The notes: a model not told the origin generated them from the letters alone. A stretch of 64,000 bases of DNA from Hyphomonas adhaerens MHS-3 (GCF_000685235.1 NZ_ARYH01000001.1:806001-870000), one strand, 5' to 3'; counted from the first letter of the stretch, positions 27,064 to 36,900 are shown. A program made the numbers and translations.

Positions 27064-28517
27064 TTCTTTTTCCCCCCCAACAGGTCGCCCATGCCCGGCG
27101 GAAGCGACCCGCCACCAAGGCCCGGCAATTGCTGGCCGCCCATCTTGGCGAGATCCGCCTGTGAAATCCCGGCCTGCTGCGCCATGCCCAGCATGTTCTT
27201 CATGCCGCCTTTTGTGCGCATCTTCTTCATCATGCCGGCCATCTGCTGGTGCATTTTCAGCAGCTTGTTCACATCCTGCACCGTGGTGCCGGACCCGGCC
27301 GCAATGCGCTTGCGGCGCGAGGCGTTGAGCAGCGCGGGCTTTGCGCGCTCGGCCTTCGTCATGGAGGAAATGATCGCCTCCTGACGTTTCAGGACATTGT
27401 CGTCGAGGTTCGCCGCTTCCATGGCCTGCTTGGCCTTGCGGGCGCCCGGCAGCATGCCCATCAAGCCGCCAAGGCCGCCCATTTGCTGCATCTGCTTCAG
27501 CTGCTCGGCGAGATCATTGAGGTCGAAGATGCCCTTGCGCATCTTCTCCGCCATCCGCTCGGCCTTCGCGGCGTCCATCTGTTCGGACGCTTTTTCGACC
27601 AGCGAGACAATGTCGCCCTGCCCGAGAATACGCCCGGCCACACGCTGGGCGTCGAACGTGTCGAGCCCGTCGAGTTTCTCGCCGACACCGAGGAATTTGA
27701 TTGGCAGGCCTGTGACCGCACGCATGGACAGCGCCGCACCGCCGCGCCCGTCGCCATCCATCCGGGTCAGGACAAGACCGGTCAACGGCAGGCGCTCATG
27801 GAAGCGCCGCGCGGTTTCCACCGCGTCCTGGCCGGTCAACGCGTCAGCAACCAGGAGGGTTTCTTGAGGCTGGGCGATTTCGGCGATTTCGGCCGCCTCG
27901 GTCATCATCTGTTCGTCGATGCTGGTCCGGCCGGCGGTGTCGAGGAAGAGAACGTCATAGCCGCCGATCTTTGCGGCATTCAGCGCGCGCCGGGCGATGT
28001 CTGCGGGAAGCTGGCCCTGGATGATTGGCAGGGAGCTGACGGAGTCGCCGCACTGGTCGGCCAGAATCGCCAGCTGCTCCATGGCCGCCGGGCGGCGCAC
28101 GTCGAGCGAAGCGAGGAGGACTTTCTTGCGGCCCTTTTCCGACAGGCGCTTGGCCAGTTTACCAGTTGTCGTCGTCTTACCGGAGCCCTGCAGGCCCGCC
28201 ATCATCACGACCGCTGGCGGGCTGTCGATGCGCAGGCTGGTGTCGGCGTCTTCCCCGCCCAGCATGTCGACCAGCCCGTCATAGACGATCTTGATGACCT
28301 GCTGGCCCGGCTTCACGGAGCGGATGACTTCCTCGCCCACGGCGCGGGTCTTCACCTTGGCGATGAAGTCCTTGACCACGGGCAATGCGACGTCTGCTTC
28401 CAGCAGCGCAACCCGGATTTCGCGCAGCGCTTCGGACACATCCTTGTCGGAAAGCGCCCCGCGCCCCGTCAGGTTGTCGAATATGCCGCCGAGCCGTTCG
28501 CTGAGGGCGTCAAACAT
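27060..28517 (-). CDS. ffh: Signal recognition particle protein Ffh
   Basis: 485 residues from the ATG at 28517, after AAGGAG. The N domain starts MFDALSERLGGIFDNLTGRG. The GTPase domain carries GLQGSGKTTTTGKLA, DTAGRTSIDEQMM and TRMDGDGRGGAAL. The Met-rich M domain binds 4.5S RNA and signal sequences. With FtsY it targets nascent membrane proteins to SecYEG. No 4.5S RNA gene was recognised in the window. Confidence 0.96.
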   Translation of the reverse strand: MFDALSERLGGIFDNLTGRGALSDKDVSEALREIRVALLEADVALPVVKDFIAKVKTRAVGEEVIRSVKPGQQVIKIVYDGLVDMLGGEDADTSLRIDSPPAVVMMAGLQGSGKTTTTGKLAKRLSEKGRKKVLLASLDVRRPAAMEQLAILADQCGDSVSSLPIIQGQLPADIARRALNAAKIGGYDVLFLDTAGRTSIDEQMMTEAAEIAEIAQPQETLLVADALTGQDAVETARRFHERLPLTGLVLTRMDGDGRGGAALSMRAVTGLPIKFLGVGEKLDGLDTFDAQRVAGRILGQGDIVSLVEKASEQMDAAKAERMAEKMRKGIFDLNDLAEQLKQMQQMGGLGGLMGMLPGARKAKQAMEAANLDDNVLKRQEAIISSMTKAERAKPALLNASRRKRIAAGSGTTVQDVNKLLKMHQQMAGMMKKMRTKGGMKNMLGMAQQAGISQADLAKMGGQQLPGLGGGSLPPGMGDLLGGKKK

Positions 28518-28592
28518 CGCGTTACTCCTTATGCCGTCTGTCAGATCTGTCCTGACATGGGCGCTCCACAGGTTCAACGCAAAGACCAAGAG

Positions 28593-28622
28593 CCCCGCTG
28601 AGCGAAACTTCGCCGGGCGGGG
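28593..28622 (-). terminator. Structured hairpin between the GNAT gene and ffh
   Basis: CCCCGC (28593-28598) pairs with GCGGGG (28617-28622), enclosing a second stem GCGA/TCGC (28602-28605 with 28610-28613) and an AACT loop. It lies in the 201-bp gap upstream of ffh. The T tract is poor (TCTTGGTCTTT), so it is either a weak terminator for the acetyltransferase gene or a leader structure. I see nothing else in this gap. Confidence 0.4.
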
Positions 28623-28718
28623 GGCCTCGCTGTCCTCACGGGATCGGTCAAGGCGCGCTTCTGGATTTGCGCAGATTTCGCGCGGCTAAAGCACGCGAAT
28701 GCCAGCGGCGTCAAGCAT

Positions 28719-29309
28719 TTAAGCCTGTTGCAGGGCTCGTACCCGGTCCTTCAGCAGGGCCATCGCAGCCACAGCTTCGTCTCCAACCAGCGACAGGACC
28801 GCCATATCGGCCCAGGTTCCATTGGCCATTCGGATATAACTGCGCAGCGTGCCTTCGCGCTTGGCACCGAACCGCTCAATCGAGCGGACGGAGCGTTCAT
28901 TGGCATCTGGCGTCAGGATTTCGATGCGCCGCATGCGCGAGGCAACCGCCCGCTCGATCACGGCAAGCTGTACGGCCGGAACAATCTCGGTGCCGCGCAT
29001 CTCCTCGACGATCCAGAGCGACGCCATCCGTAACCGCCGATGGGTGCGGGAAATGTCCGCATAGGCGACGACGCCGACGAACGCGCCGTCAGATTTCCGC
29101 CAGATCGTGAAGGGGATGTAGTCCCCGGAGTCCTTCATCTCCAGCGTATGGTCGAAATAGGAGTGAAAATTGGTCCCCGTCGCGATCACGGGCATCCATT
29201 GCCACATGGCCTCGACGGCGCTGGTACCGGCCAACACGTCCCGGTCGGCCTCCGTCAGCACTTTCAGGCTGACAAGCTCGTTCTCAAGGCCTGGATCGTC
29301 CAGCTTCAT
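28719..29309 (-). CDS. GNAT-family N-acetyltransferase (RimJ/RimL-like)
   Basis: 196 residues. The acetyl-CoA-binding part is degenerate but recognisable around SLWIVEEMRGTEIVPAVQLA, followed by RRIEILTPDANERSVRSIERFGAKREGTLR, the strand-helix pattern of RimJ/RimL-type GNAT enzymes. They acetylate protein N-termini or small amines. Substrate unknown. Confidence 0.8.
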   Translation of the reverse strand: MKLDDPGLENELVSLKVLTEADRDVLAGTSAVEAMWQWMPVIATGTNFHSYFDHTLEMKDSGDYIPFTIWRKSDGAFVGVVAYADISRTHRRLRMASLWIVEEMRGTEIVPAVQLAVIERAVASRMRRIEILTPDANERSVRSIERFGAKREGTLRSYIRMANGTWADMAVLSLVGDEAVAAMALLKDRVRALQQA

Positions 29310-29407
29310 GGCCTGACAGTCTCACGCTTGGGTATTTTGACAAGCCATTGGAATAGAAAAACCGGGCGCCTCATTGGAATGTGACCAAAGGAATCTGAAT
29401 CACAGAC

Positions 29408-31510
29408 TCAGTTCGACTGGCCGGCTCCGGCAAGTTTCTGGCTGAGATAGGTGAATTCCAGGGCGGTACGCTTCGCGCGCTCTGTCTGGTTCGCTGCGGC
29501 CGCGTGTCCGCCGTCTATGTTCTCATAGTATAGGAATGGCAGGCCAGCGGCCTCGAATTTCTTCGCCATCTTTCGCGCATGGCCGGGGTGGACCCGGTCG
29601 TCCTTTGTCGAGGTCACGAAGAAAGGCTCCGGGTAGGGCTTGCCGGCATCGAAATTCTGGTAGGGCGAGATCGTCTCGAGGAAGGCCCGCTCTTCCGGAA
29701 TGTCCGGCGAGCCGTATTCATCCACCCAGGACGCCCCCGCGAGCAGGAGATGATACCGCAGCATGTCCAGGAGCGGCACCTGAACCACGACCGCACTCCA
29801 GAGGTCCGGCTGCTGGTTCAGCATGACGCCCATCAACAGGCCGCCATTTGAGCCCCCCATGATGCCGAGATGATCTGCACTAGTCACACCGGACGCAATG
29901 AGGTCTTCGCCCACGGCAACGAAATCATCATAGATAAGCTGGCGGTTCTGCTTCAGGCCCGCCTGGTGCCAGGCCGGGCCAAATTCTCCCCCGCCGCGGA
30001 TATTCGCCAGCACATAGGCCCCGCCCTGCTCCAGCCACAGGCGTCCGGTAACCGGGCTGTAGGCGGGATTCATCGAGACCTGGAAGCCGCCATAGCCATA
30101 GAGCAGCGTCGGCGTGGAGCCATCCATCGGAATGTCTTTTCGCGCGACCAGAAAATACGGCACTTTCGTTCCGTCTTTCGACGTCGCGAAATGCTGTTCC
30201 ACCTTCAGGCCGGCCGCATCGAACTTGGCGGGCACGCTTTTCAGCATGCTTGCCACGTCATCCCCGGAATCGAATTCAAGCAGCGAGCCCGGGGTGAGGA
30301 AGTCCTCATAGTTCAGGAAGACGATCTCTTCATGTGGATTGGCAAAGGCGATGCTGGCCTGGCCCTCGCCGGGCAGCGCGACACGCCACGTACGCCAGCC
30401 ATTCTCGCCCGGTTCAGCGCGCATCACCTTGCCGACAGCCGTATCGCTGACGGAGAGCAACATCGCGCCCTTTGCGATCGCGACCCCTTCCAGCGCCTGC
30501 GCTTCGGAGGGGTGGAAAACGCGCGAAACGGGCGGCAGCGACCGGCTTTCCATGAAGGCCGCAACGTCGAACGCGACCAGGTCACCAGACCTGAACGTGT
30601 CCGCCTGGCCGTCCGGTGACCAGTCTTCCTGCAGGGAGACCAGAAACTGGCCCCGGTAAATGCCTTCCGGCGTGGATTTCTTCGGGATCGGCCATTTGAC
30701 CGGCGTGGCCTCCCCTTCCGGGAACCACCAATAGCTGGAGGTGAAGAAGGTCTCCGCCTCCACAGCGCCTTGAAGGATTGTGCCATTGTCCAGTTCCAGC
30801 GTCATCGGCCAGACGCCGACATCGGTGACGTCGCCGCGGTAGACTTCTTCGGCACTTTCCAGCGGCGTCCCGCGCTGCCAGCGCTTCACGACGAAAGGAT
30901 AGCCGGACTCCGTCAGCGTCCCCTCGCCCCAGTCGGTGGCAATCAGAACCGTGTCCGGCCCGGCCCAGGCGAGGCCCTGCTTGGCTTCCGGCGTGACGAA
31001 GCCGTCATTCACGAAGGATTTCGTGGCAAGATCGAACTCGCGCTGGATCACGGCGTCCTTGCCGCCATCTGACAGCGAGACCATGCATTTGTAGGCGCCG
31101 GTCCCTTTCAACGCGAAACAGTTCGCGCCCTTGTAGACCCAGTTCTGGCCTTCCGCTTCAGCCAGCTGGTCGAAGTCGACCACAGTCTCCCAGTCCGGCG
31201 CCTCGCTGCGATAGGACTCGAGCGGTGTGCGGCGCCACAGGCCGCGCACGTTCGTGTCGTCCTGCCAGAAATTGTAGACGAAGCCGGAGCGCACGACCCC
31301 ATAGGCGATGCGTTCCCTGGAATTCAGCGCATCGAGCGCCGCGGCCTCGAAACCGGCATAGCGCGGATCCGCCTGCAGCGTGGCGAGGGACCGCGTATTC
31401 TGGGCACGAACCCAGGCAAGCGCCTCGTCGCCCTCTACCTCTTCCAGCCAGAGATACGGATCTTCGCCTTGCTGGGTTTCGGTGGGCGTGGACGTGTCTG
31501 TATCAGCCAA
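29408..31510 (-). CDS. Prolyl oligopeptidase family serine peptidase (S9A)
   Basis: 700 residues. An N-terminal beta-propeller region starts with EDPYLWLEEVEGDEALAWVRAQN, the usual S9A opening. The C-terminal alpha/beta hydrolase domain has Ser554 in GGSNGG, Asp near 637-638 in TKDDRVHPGHARK and His669 in DGGHAAA. It cleaves short proline-containing peptides. No signal peptide is evident, so it is probably cytosolic. Intact, full length. Confidence 0.92.
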   Translation of the reverse strand: MADTDTSTPTETQQGEDPYLWLEEVEGDEALAWVRAQNTRSLATLQADPRYAGFEAAALDALNSRERIAYGVVRSGFVYNFWQDDTNVRGLWRRTPLESYRSEAPDWETVVDFDQLAEAEGQNWVYKGANCFALKGTGAYKCMVSLSDGGKDAVIQREFDLATKSFVNDGFVTPEAKQGLAWAGPDTVLIATDWGEGTLTESGYPFVVKRWQRGTPLESAEEVYRGDVTDVGVWPMTLELDNGTILQGAVEAETFFTSSYWWFPEGEATPVKWPIPKKSTPEGIYRGQFLVSLQEDWSPDGQADTFRSGDLVAFDVAAFMESRSLPPVSRVFHPSEAQALEGVAIAKGAMLLSVSDTAVGKVMRAEPGENGWRTWRVALPGEGQASIAFANPHEEIVFLNYEDFLTPGSLLEFDSGDDVASMLKSVPAKFDAAGLKVEQHFATSKDGTKVPYFLVARKDIPMDGSTPTLLYGYGGFQVSMNPAYSPVTGRLWLEQGGAYVLANIRGGGEFGPAWHQAGLKQNRQLIYDDFVAVGEDLIASGVTSADHLGIMGGSNGGLLMGVMLNQQPDLWSAVVVQVPLLDMLRYHLLLAGASWVDEYGSPDIPEERAFLETISPYQNFDAGKPYPEPFFVTSTKDDRVHPGHARKMAKKFEAAGLPFLYYENIDGGHAAAANQTERAKRTALEFTYLSQKLAGAGQSN

Positions 31511-31544
31511 TTCGGTCTCCGGATTCTGTGTTGTACCGCTGGTC

Positions 31545-32141
31545 CTACTCGTCCGCCCAGCGCTGGAGGCGTTCGAATTTGACCTCTTCCACGATCAAGG
31601 CCCGGGATTTGTCGGGCACGACCGGACGGATGCCAAAATAGTCGACCCCTTGCTCACCTTCGATCACCGGCACGTCATACTCGAAACTGAAATCCTCGGC
31701 GTCAGGCTGCAGGTCGAACACCTGCCAGCCCGAATCTCCTGCCCGGCCGGCAGAATAGTTCGCTTCCATCTGCAAGGCGCCGCGCGTGTCAGCCGGACGG
31801 GCCCGCACTGTGCTCCGGACGGTGTAGCCGGCGAACTGGACCTCCATGTCCGCTGCCAGACGGAAATGCGGGCCAAGTTCCGGCGCGCCCTCCAGCGTAC
31901 CGGCCTCCACCTCGATATAAAGCTGCTTGCGGCCATTCGGGCCATCGATCAGGCGGGTTTCGGCGTCCCCACCGGCGACAACCTTGTTGAGGTAGATGCC
32001 GGAAACCGTAATCTCGTTATAGTTCTTGCCATCCCCTGTCACCGCCCCGGACGGCAGGCGGCCAACGCCGGGTAAAATGGCAATCCCCACCAATCCGGCC
32101 GCAACCAGCAGGGCAAGCGGGAAGAAGATCCTGTCCTTCAT
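31545..32141 (-). CDS. Hypothetical exported or anchored protein
   Basis: 198 residues from the ATG at 32141. One N-terminal hydrophobic segment (FFPLALLVAAGLVGIAILPGVG) is followed by a beta-rich domain with no family I recognise. It lies 34 bp upstream of the prolyl oligopeptidase gene on the same strand, so they may be co-transcribed. Confidence 0.6.
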   Translation of the reverse strand: MKDRIFFPLALLVAAGLVGIAILPGVGRLPSGAVTGDGKNYNEITVSGIYLNKVVAGGDAETRLIDGPNGRKQLYIEVEAGTLEGAPELGPHFRLAADMEVQFAGYTVRSTVRARPADTRGALQMEANYSAGRAGDSGWQVFDLQPDAEDFSFEYDVPVIEGEQGVDYFGIRPVVPDKSRALIVEEVKFERLQRWADE

Positions 32142-32282
32142 CGGGGCCTTTCCTACTCTGTTGCATTCAGGCGCGGCAATGGGCCGACGCCGCTGGTCAA
32201 CGGGGCTCGCTCCTGATAGCAGGTGCGCGTCGGGTCTGGCGAGCGGCATTCGCCGCCGCATCTGCTACGGGGTTTGCGTCAT

Positions 32283-33422
32283 ATGTCAAAGTCCGCCTTG
32301 AAGCGCCGGGCGCGGGAAGCCCGCCACTGGCTGATGGATGCCTGCTTTCCGCTGTGGTCGGAACGCGGCGTCGGTGACCACGGCCTGTTTCGCGAAACAC
32401 TGACACTCGACCACCAATCTGCGGACCAGGACATAACCCGTGTCCGCGTCCAGGCACGGCAGACCTATGTCTTTGCCGAAGCCCTGCGGCTGGGCTGGAA
32501 GCCGGACACGGGCACCGATCTTCTGGCGATGGGATTGTCCACGCTGACAGGCCCTGCCCTGCGGCCCGACGGGCTTGCCGGCCGGGTGCTGGGGTCTGAC
32601 GGGTCCGGCTTCACCGACGACACGGCAGATCTTTACGACACGGCGTTCGTCCTCTTTGCCCTCGCTGAAACGGCAAGCGTCCTTGAAGGCGCCGAAGAGG
32701 CGCTGGCAGGTGCACGCAGGATTCTGACGGCTGCTGACGCAAAGCTGCGCGCACCGGATGGCGGGTATTTCGAAACACTGCCTGCAGACCAGAAGCGCCA
32801 CCAGAACCCGCACATGCACCTGCTGGAAGCCTGTCTTGCCCTGCACCGGGCGGATCCGGACGGCGACCATCTTTCCCGTGCGGGCGAGATTGTCAGCCTG
32901 TTCGACAGGTTCTTCACGGCCGGGCCAGGCGACCTGCTGGGCGAGCATTTCGCCCCGGGCTGGACCCAACCGGCCGGACGCGATGCCGATATTGTCGAGC
33001 CCGGCCACCAGTTCGAATGGGTCTGGCTGTTGCACGCCTATGCCCGGGCCACCGAGATGCCGGTCCACGCCCGGGCGGAGAAACTTTACGCCTTCGCCTG
33101 CTCAACCCTCGATGACGAAGGCCGGGCCTTGCAGGAAGTCACGCGTGAAGGCGCCGTCGCCGACGGGTCGCGCCGCACATGGCCGCAGACTGAAGCCCTG
33201 AAGGCGCACCTCGCCATGTTCGAGTCGACGGGCGATGAAGCCTTTGCCGCTGCGGCGTGCCGCAGTTTCGACGTGCTGATGGACGAATATCTGACGCCCG
33301 AAGGCGGCTGGATCGATCAGTATGATTCCACCGGAAAGCCGATGGCCCACAACATGCCCGCCTCAACCGGTTATCATGTCGTATTGGCCATGGCGGAGCT
33401 GATGCGGATCATGGACGCTTGA
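32283..33422 (+). CDS. AGE-family sugar isomerase/epimerase
   Basis: 379 residues from the ATG at 32283. The (alpha/alpha)6-barrel pattern of N-acylglucosamine 2-epimerases and mannose isomerases is clear: RVQARQTYVFAEALRLGW, DTAFVLFALAE, QNPHMHLLEACLAL, EPGHQFEWVWLL and RTWPQTEALKAHL. The last two hold the conserved active-site histidine and arginine/glutamate. It isomerises an unphosphorylated or phosphorylated hexose; the exact substrate is not predictable. Confidence 0.88.
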   Translation: MSKSALKRRAREARHWLMDACFPLWSERGVGDHGLFRETLTLDHQSADQDITRVRVQARQTYVFAEALRLGWKPDTGTDLLAMGLSTLTGPALRPDGLAGRVLGSDGSGFTDDTADLYDTAFVLFALAETASVLEGAEEALAGARRILTAADAKLRAPDGGYFETLPADQKRHQNPHMHLLEACLALHRADPDGDHLSRAGEIVSLFDRFFTAGPGDLLGEHFAPGWTQPAGRDADIVEPGHQFEWVWLLHAYARATEMPVHARAEKLYAFACSTLDDEGRALQEVTREGAVADGSRRTWPQTEALKAHLAMFESTGDEAFAAAACRSFDVLMDEYLTPEGGWIDQYDSTGKPMAHNMPASTGYHVVLAMAELMRIMDA

Positions 33423-33492
33423 ATCTGCGCCGTTTTGCGCCGAAAAGGCCGCCAGAAAGACATTCAGGACCACAAAAGGACTTCTCACCGCG

Positions 33493-34206
33493 ATGCCGAA
33501 GCTAGCTCTCGTCCGCCACGGACAATCCGCCTGGAACCTCGAAAACCGCTTCACCGGATGGTGGGATGCGGACCTGACCGAAAAAGGCGAAGCCGAAGCC
33601 AAAAAGGCCGGTCAGCTGCTGAAAAGCGTCGATGCAGATTTCCGCGCCTCCTTCACCAGCTACCAGACGCGCGCCATTCGCACGCTCTGGCTGGCCCTGG
33701 CGGAAATGGGCCGCGCCTGGATGCCGGTGGAAAAAGCCTGGCAGCTGAACGAACGCCACTATGGTGGCCTGACCGGCCTCGACAAGGCAGAGACCGCCGC
33801 CAAGCATGGCGACGAACAGGTCCATGTCTGGCGCCGCTCCTATGATGTGCCGCCGCCGCCGCTCGAAAAGGGCTCGACCTGGGACCTCTCCACCGATCCG
33901 CGCTACAAGGGCATCGACATTCCGGATACGGAAAGCCTGAAACTGACGCTGGACCGTGTGCTGCCCTATTGGGACGCAGAGATCGCCCCGGTGCTGAAAT
34001 CCGGCAAGGACGTCGTCATCGCCGCGCATGGAAACTCGCTTCGCGCGCTGGTGAAGCACCTGTTCAGCGTGCCAGACGACGAGATCACCTCGCTTGAGAT
34101 TCCGACCGGCAATCCGCTGCTGATCGATCTCGACGACAATCTGAAGCCGGTCGCTGTGCGCTATCTCGATGCCGACCGCGCACGGGACCTTCCGGCCCTG
34201 CCATGA
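33493..34206 (+). CDS. gpmA: 2,3-bisphosphoglycerate-dependent phosphoglycerate mutase
   Basis: 237 residues. The RHGQSAWNLENRFTGWWDADLTEKG signature contains the phosphorylated His9, and the second catalytic His is in AAHGNSLRALVKHL. It interconverts 3- and 2-phosphoglycerate in glycolysis. The stop codon overlaps the start of the deaminase gene (ATGA), which suggests a two-gene unit. Confidence 0.94.
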   Translation: MPKLALVRHGQSAWNLENRFTGWWDADLTEKGEAEAKKAGQLLKSVDADFRASFTSYQTRAIRTLWLALAEMGRAWMPVEKAWQLNERHYGGLTGLDKAETAAKHGDEQVHVWRRSYDVPPPPLEKGSTWDLSTDPRYKGIDIPDTESLKLTLDRVLPYWDAEIAPVLKSGKDVVIAAHGNSLRALVKHLFSVPDDEITSLEIPTGNPLLIDLDDNLKPVAVRYLDADRARDLPALP

Positions 34207-34646
34207 GCAAACGGCGCGACCAGCGCATGATGGGGCGAGCGCTTGCGCTCGCCCGGCTCAATCACGGCCTGACGGGCGAGAACCCGTCCGTCGGCTGCGT
34301 AATCCTGGATTCGCATGGCCATATCGTCGGTGAAGGAGTGACTGGCCGGGGCGGCCGGCCCCATGCCGAAGAGGTCGCGCTGGAAGAGGCCGGAGAGGCC
34401 GCCCGCGGCGGGACCGCCTATGTCACGCTGGAGCCTTGCCGCGAACGCTCCGCTGGCGGCAAGTCCTGCTCCATGAAACTGGAAGAGGCCGGCATCGCCC
34501 GCGTCGTCTGCAGTGTGCTGGACCCGCACCCAGTGGCGAATGGCGGCATCCTGCGCCTGCGCCGCGCGGGCATCCGGGTCGATATCGGCCCCGGCCGCCA
34601 TGCCGCGGAAGGCCTTTACCGGGCCTTTTTCGCCAGCATCAACTAG
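34203..34646 (+). CDS. Stand-alone RibD-like cytidine deaminase-fold protein
   Basis: 147 residues. Zinc motif HAEEVAL (His-Ala-Glu) and the downstream EPCRERSAGGKSC (Pro-Cys and a second Cys) match the deaminase domain of RibD. The reductase domain is missing, so this is half a RibD or a distinct enzyme. RibD deaminates the riboflavin pyrimidine intermediate. No rib genes lie nearby; its partner by position is gpmA, whose stop it overlaps by 4 bp. Confidence 0.75.
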   Translation: MSKRRDQRMMGRALALARLNHGLTGENPSVGCVILDSHGHIVGEGVTGRGGRPHAEEVALEEAGEAARGGTAYVTLEPCRERSAGGKSCSMKLEEAGIARVVCSVLDPHPVANGGILRLRRAGIRVDIGPGRHAAEGLYRAFFASIN

Positions 34647-34673
34647 CCCGCGCTCCGTGCTTTGATTTTACGA

Positions 34674-35723
34674 TCAGCCCGGAAACGGGCCGGCGTGCGC
34701 GATGATCTTTTCGTAGAAGGCTTTCGAGTCACGCTGGAAAGCCGCCTTGTTGAACTGCGTTTCGTAAGACTTGCGGCCACCGGCGACGAGTTTCGCCGCA
34801 AGGTCCTTGTCCGAAATCACGCGGGTCAGCGCATTCGCCAGCGCGTCCACATCATTCTTCGGGATCAGCAATCCGTTCTCGCCATCCTTCACATAGGCCG
34901 CCGGGCCGACGGCATCTGCCGCGACCAGCGGGCGCGAGGCCGCCCAGGCGTCGACGGTGACCGTGCCGAATGGCTCATAGCGTGACGGGAAAGCCACCAC
35001 ATCGCAGGCCGCCAGCAGCGCGCCGCGATCGTTGCGCCACCCGAGGAAACGCACACGGTCATCCAGGTTCAGCCGCTTGCAGTGCGCGCGCAGTTCCGCC
35101 TCCAGCGGCCCTTCCCCCGCGATCCACACATACAGGCCAGGCACTTTCGCGGTGGCATCGAGGAGCGTGTCGAGGCCCTTCTTTTCGTGCAGGCGGGCCA
35201 GGGACAGGGCAACCGGCGCATCCGCTGGCGTGTCGAGGCTTGCGCGGTCGACGGGGTCTTCGCCTTCGAAATCGGCATAGGTGTGAATGATGCCGGACCG
35301 GTCGTCACTGACGCCCTGTTCGCGGATGTGGCGCAAGAGGTCGATCGTCAGGCCGACATGCCATTCGCAATTCGCGAAGCGGGCGAGCTTGTAATAGCCA
35401 CCATACCAGCCGATCGACCGGTTGCGGTATTCCTTCGGCGCGAACTGTCCGGCGCGGCCCATCCAGTATTCAATGACGTCCGGTTTGAACGCCTTGATCG
35501 CATCGCCCAGCACACGGCGCGTGGGGAATGGCCAGGCATTGTTGAACGGCGCCACATCGACGCCGATACCGGCCTCGCGGAATTTTTGTACCCGGAACTG
35601 ATTGTCCGGGCGGGTCACCACATGTTGGGTCAGGCCGGCTTCCGCCAGCGCCAGGACCGATTCCAGCATGATATTTTCCGCGCCGCCCTCGGCGGCACCG
35701 GCCATGACGTGCATCACGCGCAT
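34674..35723 (-). CDS. Family 4 glycosyltransferase
   Basis: 349 residues from the ATG at 35723, which has AAGGAG just upstream. N-terminal MRVMHVMAGAAEGGAENIMLESVLALAEAG and C-terminal FPSRYEPFGTVTVDAWAASRPLVAADAVGP give the GT-B fold, with the E-P-F-G-x-x-x-x-E-A-like region altered to D-A. It transfers a sugar from a nucleotide donor to glycan or lipid acceptors. No polysaccharide cluster surrounds it. Confidence 0.85.
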   Translation of the reverse strand: MRVMHVMAGAAEGGAENIMLESVLALAEAGLTQHVVTRPDNQFRVQKFREAGIGVDVAPFNNAWPFPTRRVLGDAIKAFKPDVIEYWMGRAGQFAPKEYRNRSIGWYGGYYKLARFANCEWHVGLTIDLLRHIREQGVSDDRSGIIHTYADFEGEDPVDRASLDTPADAPVALSLARLHEKKGLDTLLDATAKVPGLYVWIAGEGPLEAELRAHCKRLNLDDRVRFLGWRNDRGALLAACDVVAFPSRYEPFGTVTVDAWAASRPLVAADAVGPAAYVKDGENGLLIPKNDVDALANALTRVISDKDLAAKLVAGGRKSYETQFNKAAFQRDSKAFYEKIIAHAGPFPG

Positions 35724-35857
35724 GGGCCTCTCCTTCATGTCAGGTCAGAATGTCTTGTCACGCGCATAGCCATTTACAGGCACGGCGGCAAACACTGGTT
35801 GGCAGTCCGGGCTGAAATGCCTAAGCAGGGGCCGAGCCGAGACGGGAACCAGAAGCC

Positions 35858-36883
35858 ATGTCAGCCTATCGCCTCTTCGGCGCCGAAACATCGCCCTACT
35901 CGCTGAAAGTGCGGGCCTTCCTGCGTTACAAGGGAATTGCGTTCGAGTGGATCACCCGGTCGCGTGAAACTGAAACCGATTTCCGCGCGCTGTCACGGAT
36001 CGCGACCGTGCCGCTGCTGGTCTCACCCGACCGGCCGGTGAGCCAGGAATCGACACGCATGCTGTTTGCGCTGGAAGCCGCCCAGCCCGAACCGTCCGCC
36101 ACGCCCGAAGATCCCGCACTGGCGGCGCTGTCTCTCATCCTTGAGGACTATGGTGACGAGTGGCTGAACAAGTGCATGTTCCAGCAGCGCTGGGGGAACA
36201 AGCCGGACCGTGAGCAGGCCGGCCTGCGCGCGCTGGTGCAATTGTCGGGCGGCAAGCGCCCACGCGCCTGGAAGAAACCCTCCGTCCAGATTTCCGAGCG
36301 CATGGCGGACCGTCTGCCGCTCGTCGGGGCGTCGCCCGAGAACCAGCCGGTGCTCGACGCCTCCTGGCGCCGCTTTGCGGAATTGCTGAACACGCACCTG
36401 AAAGCGCACCTGTTCATCTTCGGCGGCCGTCCGGCCTTCGCCGATTTCAGCCTGGCGGCCCAGCTGCAGCAAATGCTGCTGGATCCGACCCCGGCAGAAT
36501 GGCTGAAAGACCGGGCTCCCTTTGTCGTGGCCTGGTGCGAAAACATGGACGACCCGAAAGCCGGTGGTCCGTTTGCGGACATGCCCGCGCTGGAACCGAC
36601 GCTGGCGCCCCTCTTCGCAGAAGAAGTCGGCAAGACCTACCTGCCCTGGGCCAAGGCAAATGCCGCTGCGGCGCGGACCGGCGCAGGACAATTCTCCGCG
36701 ACGCTGGAAAGCGGCGCCTTCGAGCAATCGACCCAGAAGCACGCCGCCGAAGCCTTCAATGCGGTGGACAGGTATGTCAGCCGCACACTGAAGGACTCCC
36801 GGACGCTGGAAGTGTTCCTTGGCGAGACGCATTGCCTCGAAGTTTTCCGGCATGCCGAAAAAATGGCGAAGTCCGACAGCTGA
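35858..36883 (+). CDS. Glutathione S-transferase-like protein (extended)
   Basis: 341 residues. The N-terminal thioredoxin-like domain reads YRLFGAETSPYSLKVRAFLRYKGIAFEW, with T-S-P-Y-S at the usual catalytic Ser/Cys position and VPLLVSPDRPVSQES for the glutathione gamma-glutamyl site. The C-terminal helical part is longer than the normal ~200-220-residue GST and ends in a helical extension of ~80 residues. Reaction unknown. Confidence 0.82.
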   Translation: MSAYRLFGAETSPYSLKVRAFLRYKGIAFEWITRSRETETDFRALSRIATVPLLVSPDRPVSQESTRMLFALEAAQPEPSATPEDPALAALSLILEDYGDEWLNKCMFQQRWGNKPDREQAGLRALVQLSGGKRPRAWKKPSVQISERMADRLPLVGASPENQPVLDASWRRFAELLNTHLKAHLFIFGGRPAFADFSLAAQLQQMLLDPTPAEWLKDRAPFVVAWCENMDDPKAGGPFADMPALEPTLAPLFAEEVGKTYLPWAKANAAAARTGAGQFSATLESGAFEQSTQKHAAEAFNAVDRYVSRTLKDSRTLEVFLGETHCLEVFRHAEKMAKSDS

Positions 36884-36900
36884 CCTGCCGCACAATGGAA

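Noticed and set aside
27249..28601. 450-codon plus-strand open frame over ffh
   Set aside because: Antisense shadow of the canonical Ffh coding sequence.
28518..28718. 4.5S (SRP) RNA gene next to ffh
   Set aside because: The conserved GGAAGCAGCC-type loop of 4.5S RNA is absent; only a GC-rich hairpin is present.
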